A DNA stretch of 64,000 bases from assembly GCA_964483325.1 (NCBI GenBank), contig CAZAAW010000003.1, positions 1 through 64,000 of the forward strand, in the 5' to 3' direction. Within the stretch, counting starts at the first letter, position 1. Every line of letters starts with the position of its first letter. This DNA is from CAZAAW01 sp964483325 (lineage in GTDB: Bacteria; Pseudomonadota; Alphaproteobacteria; Rhizobiales; Kaistiaceae). Made by a program: the position numbers and the translations under genes. The notes beneath the pieces are model-generated. The model had not been told where the DNA came from. It made no database searches and saw only the letters and a program-made list of their open reading frames with translations. This document shows positions 1 through 12,213 of this stretch, piece after piece.

Positions 1-761
<761 letters not shown>

Positions 762-966
762 AATGAGATTTTGATCGGCTGGTCACTACGTATAACGTCT
801 GTTGACGAGTTCCCAAGCACATCGTCACCGGAACGACGCAGAGCGTCATTCCTCTGACATGTTAGCTTGGAAAAACGTAGTGCGCCGAAGTCTCGTTTGG
901 CTTTGATCCGGAAACCAAAGCCCGCAAGGACTCCGCCGTCTACGTTTCTCTTTCTTCCTATTCAGT

Positions 967-978
967 TGTCAAAGAGCC
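967..978 (-). promoter_or_regulatory. boxA-like antitermination site in rRNA leader
   Basis: On the minus strand this reads GGCTCTTTGACA, close to the bacterial boxA consensus TGCTCTTTAACA. It lies about 205 nt upstream of the 16S start and about 155 nt downstream of the predicted rRNA promoter. That is where NusB/NusE-dependent antitermination sites occur in rRNA leaders. The leader otherwise spans 762 to about 1132 and contains no supported gene. Confidence 0.7.
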
Positions 979-1138
979 CGATGGAAGCCCATCGCCGGAT
1001 CGTCCGACCATCGCCGATCGACCCTTTTGAAAGCCGGACCTGCTCGCCGGAGCGACCAAGTCTCCATTCTTTCATCGAAAGAACACGAGAGCGAAGTTTC
1101 CCGCCGCGTGCGGCGCCGCCGCCCTCGTTGTTGAGGCG

Positions 1139-1168
1139 TATATAGTCGGGGGTGCTTTCCCCTGTCAA
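1139..1168 (-). promoter_or_regulatory. rRNA operon sigma70-type promoter
   Basis: On the minus strand TTGACA (1163-1168) is followed after 18 nt by TATATA (1139-1144). Both hexamers are near consensus. Transcription would start near 1132 and run through the boxA-like site into the 16S gene, giving a leader of about 370 nt. It is one of the few near-consensus sigma70 promoters in the window, as expected for an rRNA operon. Confidence 0.75.
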
Positions 1169-1518
1169 CACCCTTTCGCACGCATTTCGCCATCGCGCTG
1201 CAAATCGGCGCTATTCCGCCATTTCGCGGCAGGGCTGGCGGCGACATTCCCAATCCGCCGTGACGAAACGATGTCGAGCCACCATTCCGGCCGTGTCCGG
1301 CGGCAGGACGGGCAGCCGGCGGAGAAGGAAACGGCTGGCCGCCCGCTATACGTCACATTCATGCCGAATTGCCTGCGCACCTAGGGATCGCCCACGCGCC
1401 AGAGCGCGGGGCTCGCGTTGACGAGGCGTACCGGAAGGGCGCAAGGTCGGCGTGAAGATATCGATTTCGGGCGGCCCCGGCCGCCATCTGCCAGAGGCGA
1501 CCGGGAGATGCTGCACCA
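1169..1518. other. Intergenic region upstream of rRNA promoter and M23 gene
   Basis: This 350-bp stretch separates the divergent rRNA promoter and the M23 peptidase gene. Short open frames exist on both strands but none has a convincing ribosome site or recognisable protein sequence. A TTGACG at 1418-1423 on plus lacks a matching -10. I see nothing else that can be supported. Confidence 0.5.
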
Positions 1519-3498
1519 ATGAGGGGATCGGCGCGCATCGCAGGCACGCGGACACCTTCGGCCGGATATATCGATCTCGGCAACGAACCCCCTCTTTCCA
1601 TCGGCGAGGCGATAACCGGCAACAAGGGCGAACCCATCCGCCGCGCCGTCAGCCTGCGCTGGCTCAGCGGCACGGTCCTGACCGGCTTCATGTCGCTCGG
1701 CCTGATGGGCGGCGCCCTGGTCGCAGCGCTCAATGGCAGCAACCAGCTGGCGGCCGCGACGCCGCAGCCGGCCACGCTCGCTGTCCTCGACACCCATCAG
1801 GAAGCCGTCGGCAAGGGCGACCGCATCCGCCCGGTGGAAGCGCCGGCGTCGACGCGCCAGATCCTGCAGGTCAGCACCGTCACGCGGCAGAACGACCAGG
1901 ACCTCATCAAGCTGCGGCCCTTCGTGCGCATCAGCGCCGCGCTCAGCAGCCATCCGGGCGAAACCGCCGGGCCGATTCCTCCTTATGATCCGCTAGCCAT
2001 CCTCGGCGACGGTTCGGGCGAGGAAGCCGTCCCGGCCGCCGCGACCGACCAGATCTACGGGGCCGAGGTCGACGGCGAGGTCGCCGTCAAGACGTCGCCC
2101 TTCCCGCTCGACGAGGCGATAGCGGACCGCAGCGGTGAGTTTGCCGCCGCGGAGGTGGAGGAGATCGTCCGCGCCGCCGCCAGCCGGGTCGTTGGCGGCG
2201 GTGTCCAGCTCGCGGCGCTGCCCTTCGTCGACCCGAGCCGCTTCTCCTTCGACGACACGACCGATGATCCGTTCGCATCGCTCGGCGTCCGCATCATTCC
2301 GGAGAACGTGACCTTCGTCTCCAAGAACGACGGCGGCGCCGCCGCGACGGCGCGCGATGAACGGCTCATCGCCGTCGGCCGCAACGAAAGTCTGAAGGAC
2401 GTCCTGGAGCGCAGCGATGTCGGCGAAGGCGACGCCGACGATATCGTCGCCGCGATGGGCAATCTGATCGATCTCACGCATCTGTCGAACAGCGAGAAGA
2501 TCCGCATCGCCTATGCGCCTACCGACGCCGACGGCGGCACGCCGCGGCCGCTGCGGGTGTCGATCTATGACGAAGGGGTTCACCAGGCGACGGTGGCGCG
2601 CACGGACCAAAATCTCTTCGTCCGTGCCGACGAGCCAGCCGCCCTGCCGGCCGACTTCGCCACCGTCGAGCCCGAGGAAAGCAGCGACAAGATGCCCAAG
2701 CTCTACGAGGCCGTCTATCAGACGGCGCTCGAGCAGGGCATGCCCGGTTCGCTGATCACCCAACTGCTGCGCATCTTCGCCTATGACGTCGATTTCCAGA
2801 CGCAGATCAGCCCCGGCGACGCGATGGAAGTCTTCCACTCGATGCCGGATTCGGACGACGAGGGCGCCGAGGAGGAAGGCATCCTCTACGCCTCGATCAC
2901 GCTTGGCGGCGTGACGCGCAGCTTCTACCGCTACCGCACCTCGGACGACGGGGTGATCGACTATTACGATGCGGAAGGACGCAGCGCGAAGAAGTTCCTG
3001 ATGCGCAAGCCGATGACCGTCGGACGGTTCAGTTCCGCCTTCGGCTATCGCATCCATCCAATTCTCGGTTACCGCATCCTGCACGCCGGCGTCGACTGGG
3101 CGGCGCCGCGCGGCACGCCGATCATGGCGGCCGGCAACGGCGTCGTCGAACGCGCCGGCTGGAGCTCCGGCTACGGCCGCTATACGCGCATCAAGCACAC
3201 CAATGGCTACGAGACGGCCTACGGCCATCAGTCGGCCTTCGCCGCCGGCATCGTGCCGGGCGCCCATGTCCGCCAGGGCCAGGTGATCGGCTATGTCGGC
3301 TCGACCGGCCGCTCGACCGGCAACCACCTGCACTACGAAGTCCGCATCAACGGCCGGCTTGTCGACCCGCTGAAGGTACGCCTGCCGCGCGGCCGCGTCC
3401 TCGAAGGCACGATGCTTGCCGATTTCGAGCGCGAGCGGGCCCGCATCGATGCCCTTCTCGGCCGCGACACCAACACGCGCGTCGCCGCCAGCCGCTGA
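1519..3498 (+). CDS. M23-family metallopeptidase (LytM-type murein hydrolase)
   Basis: Predicted inner-membrane-anchored, periplasm-facing peptidoglycan endopeptidase of 659 residues. There is a short cytoplasmic N-terminus, one membrane segment at about residues 50-72, a long periplasmic region with a LysM/OapA-like stretch near residues 275-400, and a C-terminal M23 domain at about 505-630. The zinc ligands are visible: H522 and D526 in HAGVD, and H605, the second His of HLHYE. All active-site motifs are intact, so it should be catalytic rather than a degenerate activator of the EnvC type. The ATG at 1519 has a GGGAG about 11 nt upstream. It stands alone, divergent from the rRNA promoter and convergent with the VOC gene. 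Substrate bond and partners are not deducible. Confidence 0.9.
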   Translation: MRGSARIAGTRTPSAGYIDLGNEPPLSIGEAITGNKGEPIRRAVSLRWLSGTVLTGFMSLGLMGGALVAALNGSNQLAAATPQPATLAVLDTHQEAVGKGDRIRPVEAPASTRQILQVSTVTRQNDQDLIKLRPFVRISAALSSHPGETAGPIPPYDPLAILGDGSGEEAVPAAATDQIYGAEVDGEVAVKTSPFPLDEAIADRSGEFAAAEVEEIVRAAASRVVGGGVQLAALPFVDPSRFSFDDTTDDPFASLGVRIIPENVTFVSKNDGGAAATARDERLIAVGRNESLKDVLERSDVGEGDADDIVAAMGNLIDLTHLSNSEKIRIAYAPTDADGGTPRPLRVSIYDEGVHQATVARTDQNLFVRADEPAALPADFATVEPEESSDKMPKLYEAVYQTALEQGMPGSLITQLLRIFAYDVDFQTQISPGDAMEVFHSMPDSDDEGAEEEGILYASITLGGVTRSFYRYRTSDDGVIDYYDAEGRSAKKFLMRKPMTVGRFSSAFGYRIHPILGYRILHAGVDWAAPRGTPIMAAGNGVVERAGWSSGYGRYTRIKHTNGYETAYGHQSAFAAGIVPGAHVRQGQVIGYVGSTGRSTGNHLHYEVRINGRLVDPLKVRLPRGRVLEGTMLADFERERARIDALLGRDTNTRVAASR

Positions 3499-3516
3499 GC
3501 GGCCCCGGCGCCATCG

Positions 3517-3864
3517 CTATTTCTCCGACCACACAGCCAGTTCGTTGCCGGCGGGATCGCGGAAGTGGAAACGCCGGCCGCCCGGAAAGGCGTAGGCCGG
3601 CCGCAGGATGACACCGCCGGCCGCCTCTACGCGACCCGCCATGGCGTCGAGATCATCGGCATAGAGGATGACCAGCGGCGCCGGCGCCGCCTCGGCGGCA
3701 CCGGCCTGGAAGCCACCGTCGAGCCCGGCATTGTCGACGCCAACATAGGACGGGCCATAGTCGGTGAACGTCCAGCCGAAGGCGTCGGCGTAGAAGCGCT
3801 TCACGGCCGCCAGATCGGTGCCGCCCGTCATCTCGAAATAGTCGACCCGCCCATCCTGCCGCAT
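3517..3864 (-). CDS. VOC (glyoxalase/bleomycin-resistance fold) family protein
   Basis: A 115-residue single-domain vicinal-oxygen-chelate protein. The beta-alpha-beta-beta-beta pattern is evident: a DYFEM strand, the helix with FYADAFGW, and the C-terminal strand with FHFRDPAGNELAVW typical of the superfamily. The open frame extends further upstream, but the ATG at 3864 has a strong GGAGGA site at 3871-3876 with 6-nt spacing and is preferred. The substrate is unknown; relatives include isomerases, dioxygenases and drug-binding proteins. The promoter region contains a LexA-type direct repeat at 3879-3893, which suggests DNA-damage control (inference). It converges with the M23 gene, 18 bp away. 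Confidence 0.85.
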   Translation of the reverse strand: MRQDGRVDYFEMTGGTDLAAVKRFYADAFGWTFTDYGPSYVGVDNAGLDGGFQAGAAEAAPAPLVILYADDLDAMAGRVEAAGGVILRPAYAFPGGRRFHFRDPAGNELAVWSEK

Positions 3865-3878
3865 GACCCATCCTCCAT

Positions 3879-3893
3879 GTTCTCTTTTTGTTC
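3879..3893 (-). promoter_or_regulatory. Candidate LexA (SOS) box before VOC gene
   Basis: The plus strand shows GTTC-N7-GTTC with a T-rich spacer; on the gene's strand it reads GAAC-N7-GAAC. This direct repeat is the known alphaproteobacterial LexA site, unlike the palindromic gammaproteobacterial one. It ends 14 bp before the start codon and overlaps the proposed -10. A similar T-rich copy occurs at 41332-41346. Confidence 0.6.
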
Positions 3894-3917
3894 TAAGGAA
3901 CATAGCGGCCGACGCAA
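3890..3917 (-). promoter_or_regulatory. Possible promoter of VOC gene
   Basis: On minus, TTGCGT (3912-3917) and TAGAAC (3890-3895) are separated by 16 nt. The -10 lies inside the LexA-type repeat, so a bound repressor would block it. The hexamers are only moderate matches. Confidence 0.35.
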
Positions 3918-3920
3918 CAG

Positions 3921-3953
3921 GAAGAAAAGGGGAGAGCCTATCGGGCCCTCCCC
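3921..3953 (-). terminator. Rho-independent terminator of clpB
   Basis: Seven bases after the clpB stop, the minus strand forms a GC-rich 10-bp stem (3944-3953 with 3929-3938, one G-U pair) with a 5-nt loop. It is followed by TTTTCTTCC. Position and T-tract fit an intrinsic terminator for clpB. Confidence 0.75.
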
Positions 3954-3960
3954 CAATTCG

Positions 3961-6564
<2,604 letters not shown>

Positions 6565-6645
6565 CTCAGCCTCCTGACCGGGCCGAAGCGCCCGGACACG
6601 GCACGCCAAGACCCCTCATCGCGGCCTATCCGGCCCCGCAGGCCT

Positions 6646-6674
6646 GATATGATGTGGCCTTTCTGCAACTCAAG
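6646..6674 (-). promoter_or_regulatory. Possible RpoH-type promoter of clpB
   Basis: On minus, CTTGAG (6669-6674) is followed by an AT-rich element containing CACATCATATC (6646-6656). This resembles the CTTG / CCATAT pattern of alphaproteobacterial sigma32 promoters. The spacing is not ideal. Heat-shock control of clpB is well established, so the location makes sense, but the assignment is tentative. Confidence 0.35.
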
Positions 6675-6716
6675 AGGCGGGTGACAAATCGTGCGGCCGC
6701 GTGGTCGCGAACGAGG

Positions 6717-7463
6717 TCAGTCTTCGCCGAACGGGCCATCGCCGCCACTGGCGACGCTCTCCGCCGCCGACACCGGCAGTTGGCCCTGGGCCTCGCCGCC
6801 TTCCTGGCGCGAACCGCGGCCGCGGTTCGGACGGCGGCGGCGCATGCGGTACTGAGGCTGGTCGCCCTCCGCACCCGGCGCGGCGGCATCGTCGGACGGC
6901 GTGTGGCCATTCATCTCGCCGCCATGCCCGTTGCCATTGCCGTTGAGATAAGGCTGCGGATCGGACAGACCGAAGGCCGGCTGGGCTTCGTCGGGGTCGC
7001 GCGGCGCGAAGCCACGCTCCTGGACCGGACGGTCCTGCTGAAGCGGACGCTCGCCGGCGGGACGCTCGGCTTGCGTATAATTCCTGTCCTGCGCCTGCTG
7101 CTGACGGTCGGACTGCGAGTAGAAGCGCTCGTCGGCGCCGCTGGCGTCCTCGTCGCCTTCCTCGTCGGGCCGGTAGAGCGCCTGCTGCGGCTGCGGCATG
7201 GCCGCCTGCGCGGCGGCGACGATGCGGTAGTAATGTTCGGCGTGCTGCAGGTAGTTTTCTGCCATGACCCGGTCGCCCGACGACTGCGCGTCCCGCGCCA
7301 GCTGGACGTATTTCTCGGCGATATGCAGGGCAGTTCCGCGAATCTTGACGTCGGGGCCGTTGCTCTCATAGGAGCGGGTGAGCGGGTTGGGGCCCTTGCG
7401 CGGATTGTTATTGTTGCCGCCGCGGCCCCGCATCCGCTTATTGTTCTGCTGTCCTTGCCTCAT
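6717..7463 (-). CDS. DUF4167 domain protein
   Basis: Protein of 248 residues with a basic, Gly/Asn/Arg-rich start and a conserved segment at about residues 25-90 (RSYESNGPDVKIRGTA followed by a helical region ending in AEHYYRI). This matches DUF4167, a family found next to prmC/prfA in Rhizobiales. The rest is low-complexity Gln/Arg-rich sequence ending in an Arg/Gly-rich segment. The basic disordered ends suggest nucleic-acid binding, but function is unknown. The ATG at 7463 is preferred over one 12 codons upstream because the protein then begins at the conserved MRQGQQN-type start. It lies between clpB and prmC on the same strand. Confidence 0.85.
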   Translation of the reverse strand: MRQGQQNNKRMRGRGGNNNNPRKGPNPLTRSYESNGPDVKIRGTALHIAEKYVQLARDAQSSGDRVMAENYLQHAEHYYRIVAAAQAAMPQPQQALYRPDEEGDEDASGADERFYSQSDRQQQAQDRNYTQAERPAGERPLQQDRPVQERGFAPRDPDEAQPAFGLSDPQPYLNGNGNGHGGEMNGHTPSDDAAAPGAEGDQPQYRMRRRRPNRGRGSRQEGGEAQGQLPVSAAESVASGGDGPFGED

Positions 7464-7828
7464 GGTAACTCTCTGTTGCACGGAATAATTGTCGCGCACC
7501 GCCCATGCCCGGCCACAGGCAACGGGTCATGGTTTTGCGGACCGCGAACGCGAATCGCTGGGCACGGTATTCGCGCGAAACTCGCCGGCATTCTGCCGCT
7601 CAAGCGGACTGGCCAAGAAATCCTGATCTGAGCGCGTGGCGGCTGTCGGGACAGTCATGGGAAAAGGGGAACGGGTAGGCCTCCCAGCGGCCTCGACCCT
7701 TGCACGGACCGCCGACCCTTGCCGGCCTCCGCATTCCCGAGCGTCTGACGCTCCGCCTCTTTTCGTGCCCGGAAGCTAGCCGGTTCGCGGCGACATTCCA
7801 AGCGCTTTTTGCCCTGTATTCGTCGCCT
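7464..7828. other. Intergenic region between prmC and the DUF4167 gene
   Basis: No supported gene in 365 bp. A short perfect hairpin (GAGCGT, 3-nt loop, ACGCTC) lies at 7739-7753. It is followed on the plus strand by CGCCTCTTTT, so it would act as a terminator only for plus-strand transcription. Promoters for the minus-strand DUF4167 gene probably lie here but none stands out. Confidence 0.4.
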
Positions 7829-8734
7829 TCACGCCGGCCGGTCCAGAACGACAACGCGCTCGATCCCCGCCAGGTCGCAAACCGTCCGCGCCGCAAATCC
7901 ATGTCTTCGTCCGATGGACGCCACGGCACCCGCCTGGCCCATGCCGACTTCCAGCGCCGCAAAGCCGTGCGGCGGAAGAAGGCGCGGAAGATCGGCAATG
8001 ATGGAGCGATAGGCAGCCAGTCCATCGTCGCCGCCATCAAGGGCCAGGACCGGGTCGAAAAGCCGGACTTCCTCCGGCAGCGACGCAACCGTGCCTGTTT
8101 CTATATAGGGCGGGTTGGCGACGACGGCATCGGCCGGGCCGCGAATCATTTCCGCCCAGTTGCCGCAGACGAAGGCGCTTCGCCCGGCCAGTCCCAGCCG
8201 GCCGGCATTGTCACGGGCGGTGCGCAGCGCCGGCAGCGCCCTGTCGGTGCCGATGCCCGTCGCCAGCGGCAATTCGGCCAGCAGCGCCAGGAGGATGGCG
8301 CCCGAGCCCGTGCCGATGTCGAGGAGCCGGTGCGCCCGGCTTTTCCCGCCGCGCTTCGCCAGTTCCTCCAGGGCAGCCGACACAACCGTCTCCGTGTCCG
8401 GACGCGGCACCAGCGTCGCTGCCGAGAGGCCGAGCTCCAGGCTCCAGAATTCCTTGGCGCCGAACAGCCGGGCGATCGGTTCGCCGGCGCCGCGCCGCCC
8501 GGCCAGCGCCAGGGCCGCGGCCGTGGCCGCATCGTCGACCGGCGTGTCGGCGAGGAGCGTCAGCCGGCCGGCATCGACGCCGAGGGCATGGGCAACGATC
8601 AGCCGCGCATCGCGCGCCGCCGACCGGTCCGCCTGCCGCGACAGCCCGGCCCAGCCGCTTTCCAGCCGCTGCGCAACGATCCGGCGCAGCCCGTCGACGG
8701 TCAAGGGCAGAAGCGGCGCGCCGGCCGGGCCCAT
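7829..8734 (-). CDS. prmC: Peptide chain release factor N5-glutamine methyltransferase PrmC
   Basis: Methylates the GGQ glutamine of release factors using SAM. The 301-residue protein has an N-terminal helical domain (1-100) and a Rossmann methyltransferase domain with GTGSG at 141-145. The substrate-binding NPPY motif is at 207-210, diagnostic for N-methylation of Gln. Its ATG shares one base with the prfA stop codon (8734), so enzyme and substrate genes are translationally coupled. This is the normal prfA-prmC arrangement. Confidence 0.95.
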   Translation of the reverse strand: MGPAGAPLLPLTVDGLRRIVAQRLESGWAGLSRQADRSAARDARLIVAHALGVDAGRLTLLADTPVDDAATAAALALAGRRGAGEPIARLFGAKEFWSLELGLSAATLVPRPDTETVVSAALEELAKRGGKSRAHRLLDIGTGSGAILLALLAELPLATGIGTDRALPALRTARDNAGRLGLAGRSAFVCGNWAEMIRGPADAVVANPPYIETGTVASLPEEVRLFDPVLALDGGDDGLAAYRSIIADLPRLLPPHGFAALEVGMGQAGAVASIGRRHGFAARTVCDLAGIERVVVLDRPA

Positions 8735-9801
8735 CAGGCCTCGATCATCGCCGCAAGCTGCGTCGCCTGATGCTCCGTCGACAGGGCATCGACGAGCTCG
8801 TCCAGCCCGACGCCGTCGAGCACCTCCTGCAGCTTGTAGAGCGTCAGGTTGATGCGATGGTCGGTGACGCGGCCCTGCGGAAAATTATAGGTGCGGATGC
8901 GCTCGGAGCGGTCGCCGCTGCCGACCTGGCCGCGCCGCGCCGCGGCGCGCTCGTCATCGACCTTCTGGCGTTCGAGATCGTAGAGGCGGGCGCGCAGCAC
9001 CTGCATGGCGCGCGACCGGTTCTGGTGCTGCGAGCGGTCGCTCGACGTCACCACGATGCCGCTCGGGATATGCGTGATGCGAACACCCGAATCGGTCGTA
9101 TTGGCGTGCTGGCCGCCGGCGCTGGAGGCGCGCAGCGTGTCGATGCGCAGGTCCTCCGGGCGGATGTCGATGTCGACTTCCTCGGCCTCCGGCAGCACCG
9201 CGACCGTCGCGGCCGAGGTATGGATGCGGCCGCTCGCCTCGGTCTCCGGCACGCGCTGGACGCGGTGGACGCCGGATTCGAATTTCAGCCGGGCGAACAC
9301 GCCGCGGCCGGTGACCTGGGCGATGATTTCCTTGTAGCCGCCGGCCTCGCCCTCATTCTCGGAGAGGATCTGCACCCGCCAGCCCTTCAGCTCGGCATAG
9401 CGCTGATACATGCGGAAGAGATCGCCGGCAAAAAGCGCCGCCTCGTCGCCGCCGGTACCGGCCCTGATCTCGAGAATGGCGCCCTTTTCGTCGGCCGCGT
9501 CCTTGGGCAGGAGAAGCTTCTGCACCTCCAGGCCGAGCTCCTCGATGCGCTCCGCCAGCGTGCGGGCCTCTTCGACGGCCATCTCGCCCATCTCGGGGTC
9601 GTCGAACAGCGCCCTCGCCTCGGCAAGATCCGCCTCCGCCTTCAGATAGGTCCGGATGGCGTCGACGATCGGCGCCAGCTCGGCGCGCTCGCGCGACAGG
9701 CGGACAAGCGTTTGCGTGTCGAGCGGCGAGGCCAGCTGCTCGTCGATGACCCTGGCCCTCTCGACCAGATTGCTGATTTTCTCCGCCGGGAGCTGGACCA
9801 T
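8734..9801 (-). CDS. prfA: Peptide chain release factor 1
   Basis: Class-I release factor of 355 residues that recognises UAA and UAG in the ribosomal A site. The catalytic GGQ is at 229-231 within SSAGGQHANT. The PxT codon-recognition tripeptide of RF1 is PET at 185-187 (within VPETEASGRIHTS), which separates it from RF2 (SPF). Length is normal. It lies between ptsP and prmC on the same strand and is followed by a 1-bp overlap with prmC. Confidence 0.97.
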   Translation of the reverse strand: MVQLPAEKISNLVERARVIDEQLASPLDTQTLVRLSRERAELAPIVDAIRTYLKAEADLAEARALFDDPEMGEMAVEEARTLAERIEELGLEVQKLLLPKDAADEKGAILEIRAGTGGDEAALFAGDLFRMYQRYAELKGWRVQILSENEGEAGGYKEIIAQVTGRGVFARLKFESGVHRVQRVPETEASGRIHTSAATVAVLPEAEEVDIDIRPEDLRIDTLRASSAGGQHANTTDSGVRITHIPSGIVVTSSDRSQHQNRSRAMQVLRARLYDLERQKVDDERAAARRGQVGSGDRSERIRTYNFPQGRVTDHRINLTLYKLQEVLDGVGLDELVDALSTEHQATQLAAMIEA

Positions 9802-9857
9802 CGGACTGTGCTCGAATTGGAAAACGCTGCGGACCTATAGCGCCGCCGCCGGCCTGT

Positions 9858-12122
9858 CTAGACCGGCACGCCATGCGCCGCGGCGAAGGCTTGCAGGCCG
9901 GCATTGATGCCGTCCTCGGGCGTATGGCGGTCGAGCAGGCGGTCGAGCTCGGCCTTGAGCGCTGCCGCGTCCAGCGCCAGGATCATCGCCTTGACCGGCC
10001 CGATGGCCGCCGGCGACATGGAAAGCGCCCTATAGCCGAGACCGATCAGGGCCATGGCCGCCAGCGGCTGCCCGGCCATCTCGCCGCACAGCGTCACCGG
10101 CACGCCGGCGCTGCCGGCGGCGCGCACGATCTGCCGCAGCGCCCGCAGGAACGGCGCCGACAGCGGATCGAAACGGCCCGCCACGCGCATGTTGCCGCGA
10201 TCGGCGGCCATGAAGAACTGCAGCAGGTCGTTGGAGCCGACCGAGACGAAATCCGACACCGCCAGCAGCTCGTCGAGCTGCCACAGCAGCGCCGGCACCT
10301 CGATCATGGCGCCGATCTTCAGCGGCTCCGGCACCGGATGGCCGTGGCGGCGGAAATGCGCCAGCTCGCGGTCGACCAGTTCGCGCGTGCGGACGATCTC
10401 GCCGACCTCGGTGATCATCGGCAGCATGATGCGCAATTCGCGCCCGGCGGCGGCATGCATCAAGGCCCGCAACTGGGCACGGAGCAGACCGGGGCGATCG
10501 AGGCCGAGGCGGATGGCCCGCCAGCCGAGCGCCGGGTTCTCCTCATGCGCGGTGCGCATGTAGGGAAGAACCTTGTCGCCTCCAATGTCGAGCGTGCGGA
10601 AGGTGACCGGCTTGTCGCCGGCGGCGTCGAACACCGAGCCGTAGAAGCTCTTCTGCTCGCTCATGCGCGGCAGGCCGGCGGCGATCATGAACTGCAGCTC
10701 GGTGCGGAAAAGCCCGATGCCGGCAGCCCCCGATTCGGCCAGATGCGGCAGGTCGACGAGGAGCCCGGCATTGATCAGGAGATTGATCGGCTGCCCGTCG
10801 CGGGTGACGGCCGGCTTGTCGCGCAGCAGCCGGTATTGTTCCTGCCGCCGGGCGCGGAAGCGGACCTTCTCGGCATAGGCAAGCTCGACATCGGATGTGG
10901 GGCGGACATGAACCTCGCCGCTGTCGCCGTCGACGATGATGGCATCGCCGTTCTCGACCAGCGCCACGACGTTCTCGACGCCGCCGACCGTGGCGATGCC
11001 GAGCGCCCGCGCCACGATGGCGACATGGCTTGTCGCCGCGCCCTCCTCCAGGACCAGGCCGCGCACCCGCTCGCGGTCGTAATCGAGAAGCTCCGCCGCG
11101 CCCATGGTGCGCGCCACGATGATGGCGTCGCGCGGCATCGTCCCACCCTCGCCGTCGATGCGGCCGATCAGGACGCGCAGCAGCCGGTTGGCGAGATCAT
11201 CGAAATCGTGCAGCCGCTCCTGGAAGACCGGGCTGGTCTGCCGCCGCAGCTGGGCGCGCGTGTCGCTCTGCACCTTCTCGACCGCTGCCTCGGCGGTGAG
11301 GCCGTTCTCGATCGCCTCATGCAGCCGCCGCGCCCAGCCACGGTCATTGGCGACCATGCGATAGGCTTCCAGGACGTCGCGGTGCTCGCCTTCCGCGCCG
11401 ATATCGCCGCGCGACAGCATGTCGTCGACCGACAGGCGCAGGCTGGCGATCGCCTCGTCGAGCCGCGCCGCCTCGGCGCTGACATCGTCGGCGAAGAGAT
11501 TGGTGACGACGACGCGCGGCTCGTGCAGGACGACATGGCCGAGGCCGACGCCTTCGTTAAGGCCGCGGCCGGCAATCGAGATCGGCCGCTTGACGTCGAG
11601 CGTCGTGCCGGCGCGGGACAGCCCCTCCAGTTCGCCGCCGGCGATCATCTCCGCCAGGACCATGGCGGTGGTCTGCAGGGCTTCGACTTCCTCGTCGTAA
11701 TAGGTGCGATGCGCCCGGTTCTGGACGACGAGGACGCCGAGCGTGCGGCCGGCGCGCAGGATCGGCACGCCGAGGAAGGCGTTGTAGATCTCCTCGCCGG
11801 TCTCCGGCAGGTAGCGGAAGGCCGGATGCGACTGGGCGTCGGGCAGGTTGAGGGTCCGCGCCTCGGCGGCGATGAGGCCGACAAGGCCCTGGCCGACGCG
11901 TAGCGCCGCCATATGGACCGCTTCGCGGTTCAGGCCCTCGGTGGCGTAGAGCTCAAGAACGCCGTCGGCGCGCAGGACATAGACCGAGCACACCTCCGCA
12001 ACCATGTTGGCGGCGATCTGGACGACGATCTTGTCGAGCCGGTCTTGCGCGCTGATCGGCTCCGCCATGATCTCGCGCAGGCGGCGGAGCAGGACGCGCG
12101 GCCCGGCGAGAGAACCCCGCAT
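9858..12122 (-). CDS. ptsP: Phosphoenolpyruvate-protein phosphotransferase PtsP (EI-Ntr)
   Basis: First enzyme of the nitrogen-related phosphotransferase system; autophosphorylates from PEP and passes phosphate to NPr. The 754-residue protein has an N-terminal GAF domain (about 20-165), a PEP-utilising N domain (about 175-300), the swivelling phospho-His domain with ATSHVAIVAR near 365, and a C-terminal TIM barrel (430-730) containing GIGLFRTE and the VGSNDLLQF region. The GAF domain separates it from sugar-PTS enzyme I. It lies 91 bp downstream of lysC, the conserved rhizobial neighbour. In relatives this system responds to glutamine and affects carbon/nitrogen balance and potassium transport. 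Confidence 0.95.
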   Translation of the reverse strand: MRGSLAGPRVLLRRLREIMAEPISAQDRLDKIVVQIAANMVAEVCSVYVLRADGVLELYATEGLNREAVHMAALRVGQGLVGLIAAEARTLNLPDAQSHPAFRYLPETGEEIYNAFLGVPILRAGRTLGVLVVQNRAHRTYYDEEVEALQTTAMVLAEMIAGGELEGLSRAGTTLDVKRPISIAGRGLNEGVGLGHVVLHEPRVVVTNLFADDVSAEAARLDEAIASLRLSVDDMLSRGDIGAEGEHRDVLEAYRMVANDRGWARRLHEAIENGLTAEAAVEKVQSDTRAQLRRQTSPVFQERLHDFDDLANRLLRVLIGRIDGEGGTMPRDAIIVARTMGAAELLDYDRERVRGLVLEEGAATSHVAIVARALGIATVGGVENVVALVENGDAIIVDGDSGEVHVRPTSDVELAYAEKVRFRARRQEQYRLLRDKPAVTRDGQPINLLINAGLLVDLPHLAESGAAGIGLFRTELQFMIAAGLPRMSEQKSFYGSVFDAAGDKPVTFRTLDIGGDKVLPYMRTAHEENPALGWRAIRLGLDRPGLLRAQLRALMHAAAGRELRIMLPMITEVGEIVRTRELVDRELAHFRRHGHPVPEPLKIGAMIEVPALLWQLDELLAVSDFVSVGSNDLLQFFMAADRGNMRVAGRFDPLSAPFLRALRQIVRAAGSAGVPVTLCGEMAGQPLAAMALIGLGYRALSMSPAAIGPVKAMILALDAAALKAELDRLLDRHTPEDGINAGLQAFAAAHGVPV

Positions 12123-12213
12123 CTTCCGCTATCCCGGGACGGACAGCCCAGACGGCCGTCCGTGCCATCATTTATGGGTGGGAGGGCCCGCCGCGCGTGC
12201 CCTGTCGGCTCTT

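Noticed and set aside
1418..1446. TTGACG as promoter of the M23 gene
   Set aside because: The position 17 nt downstream (GCAAGG) does not resemble a -10 element.
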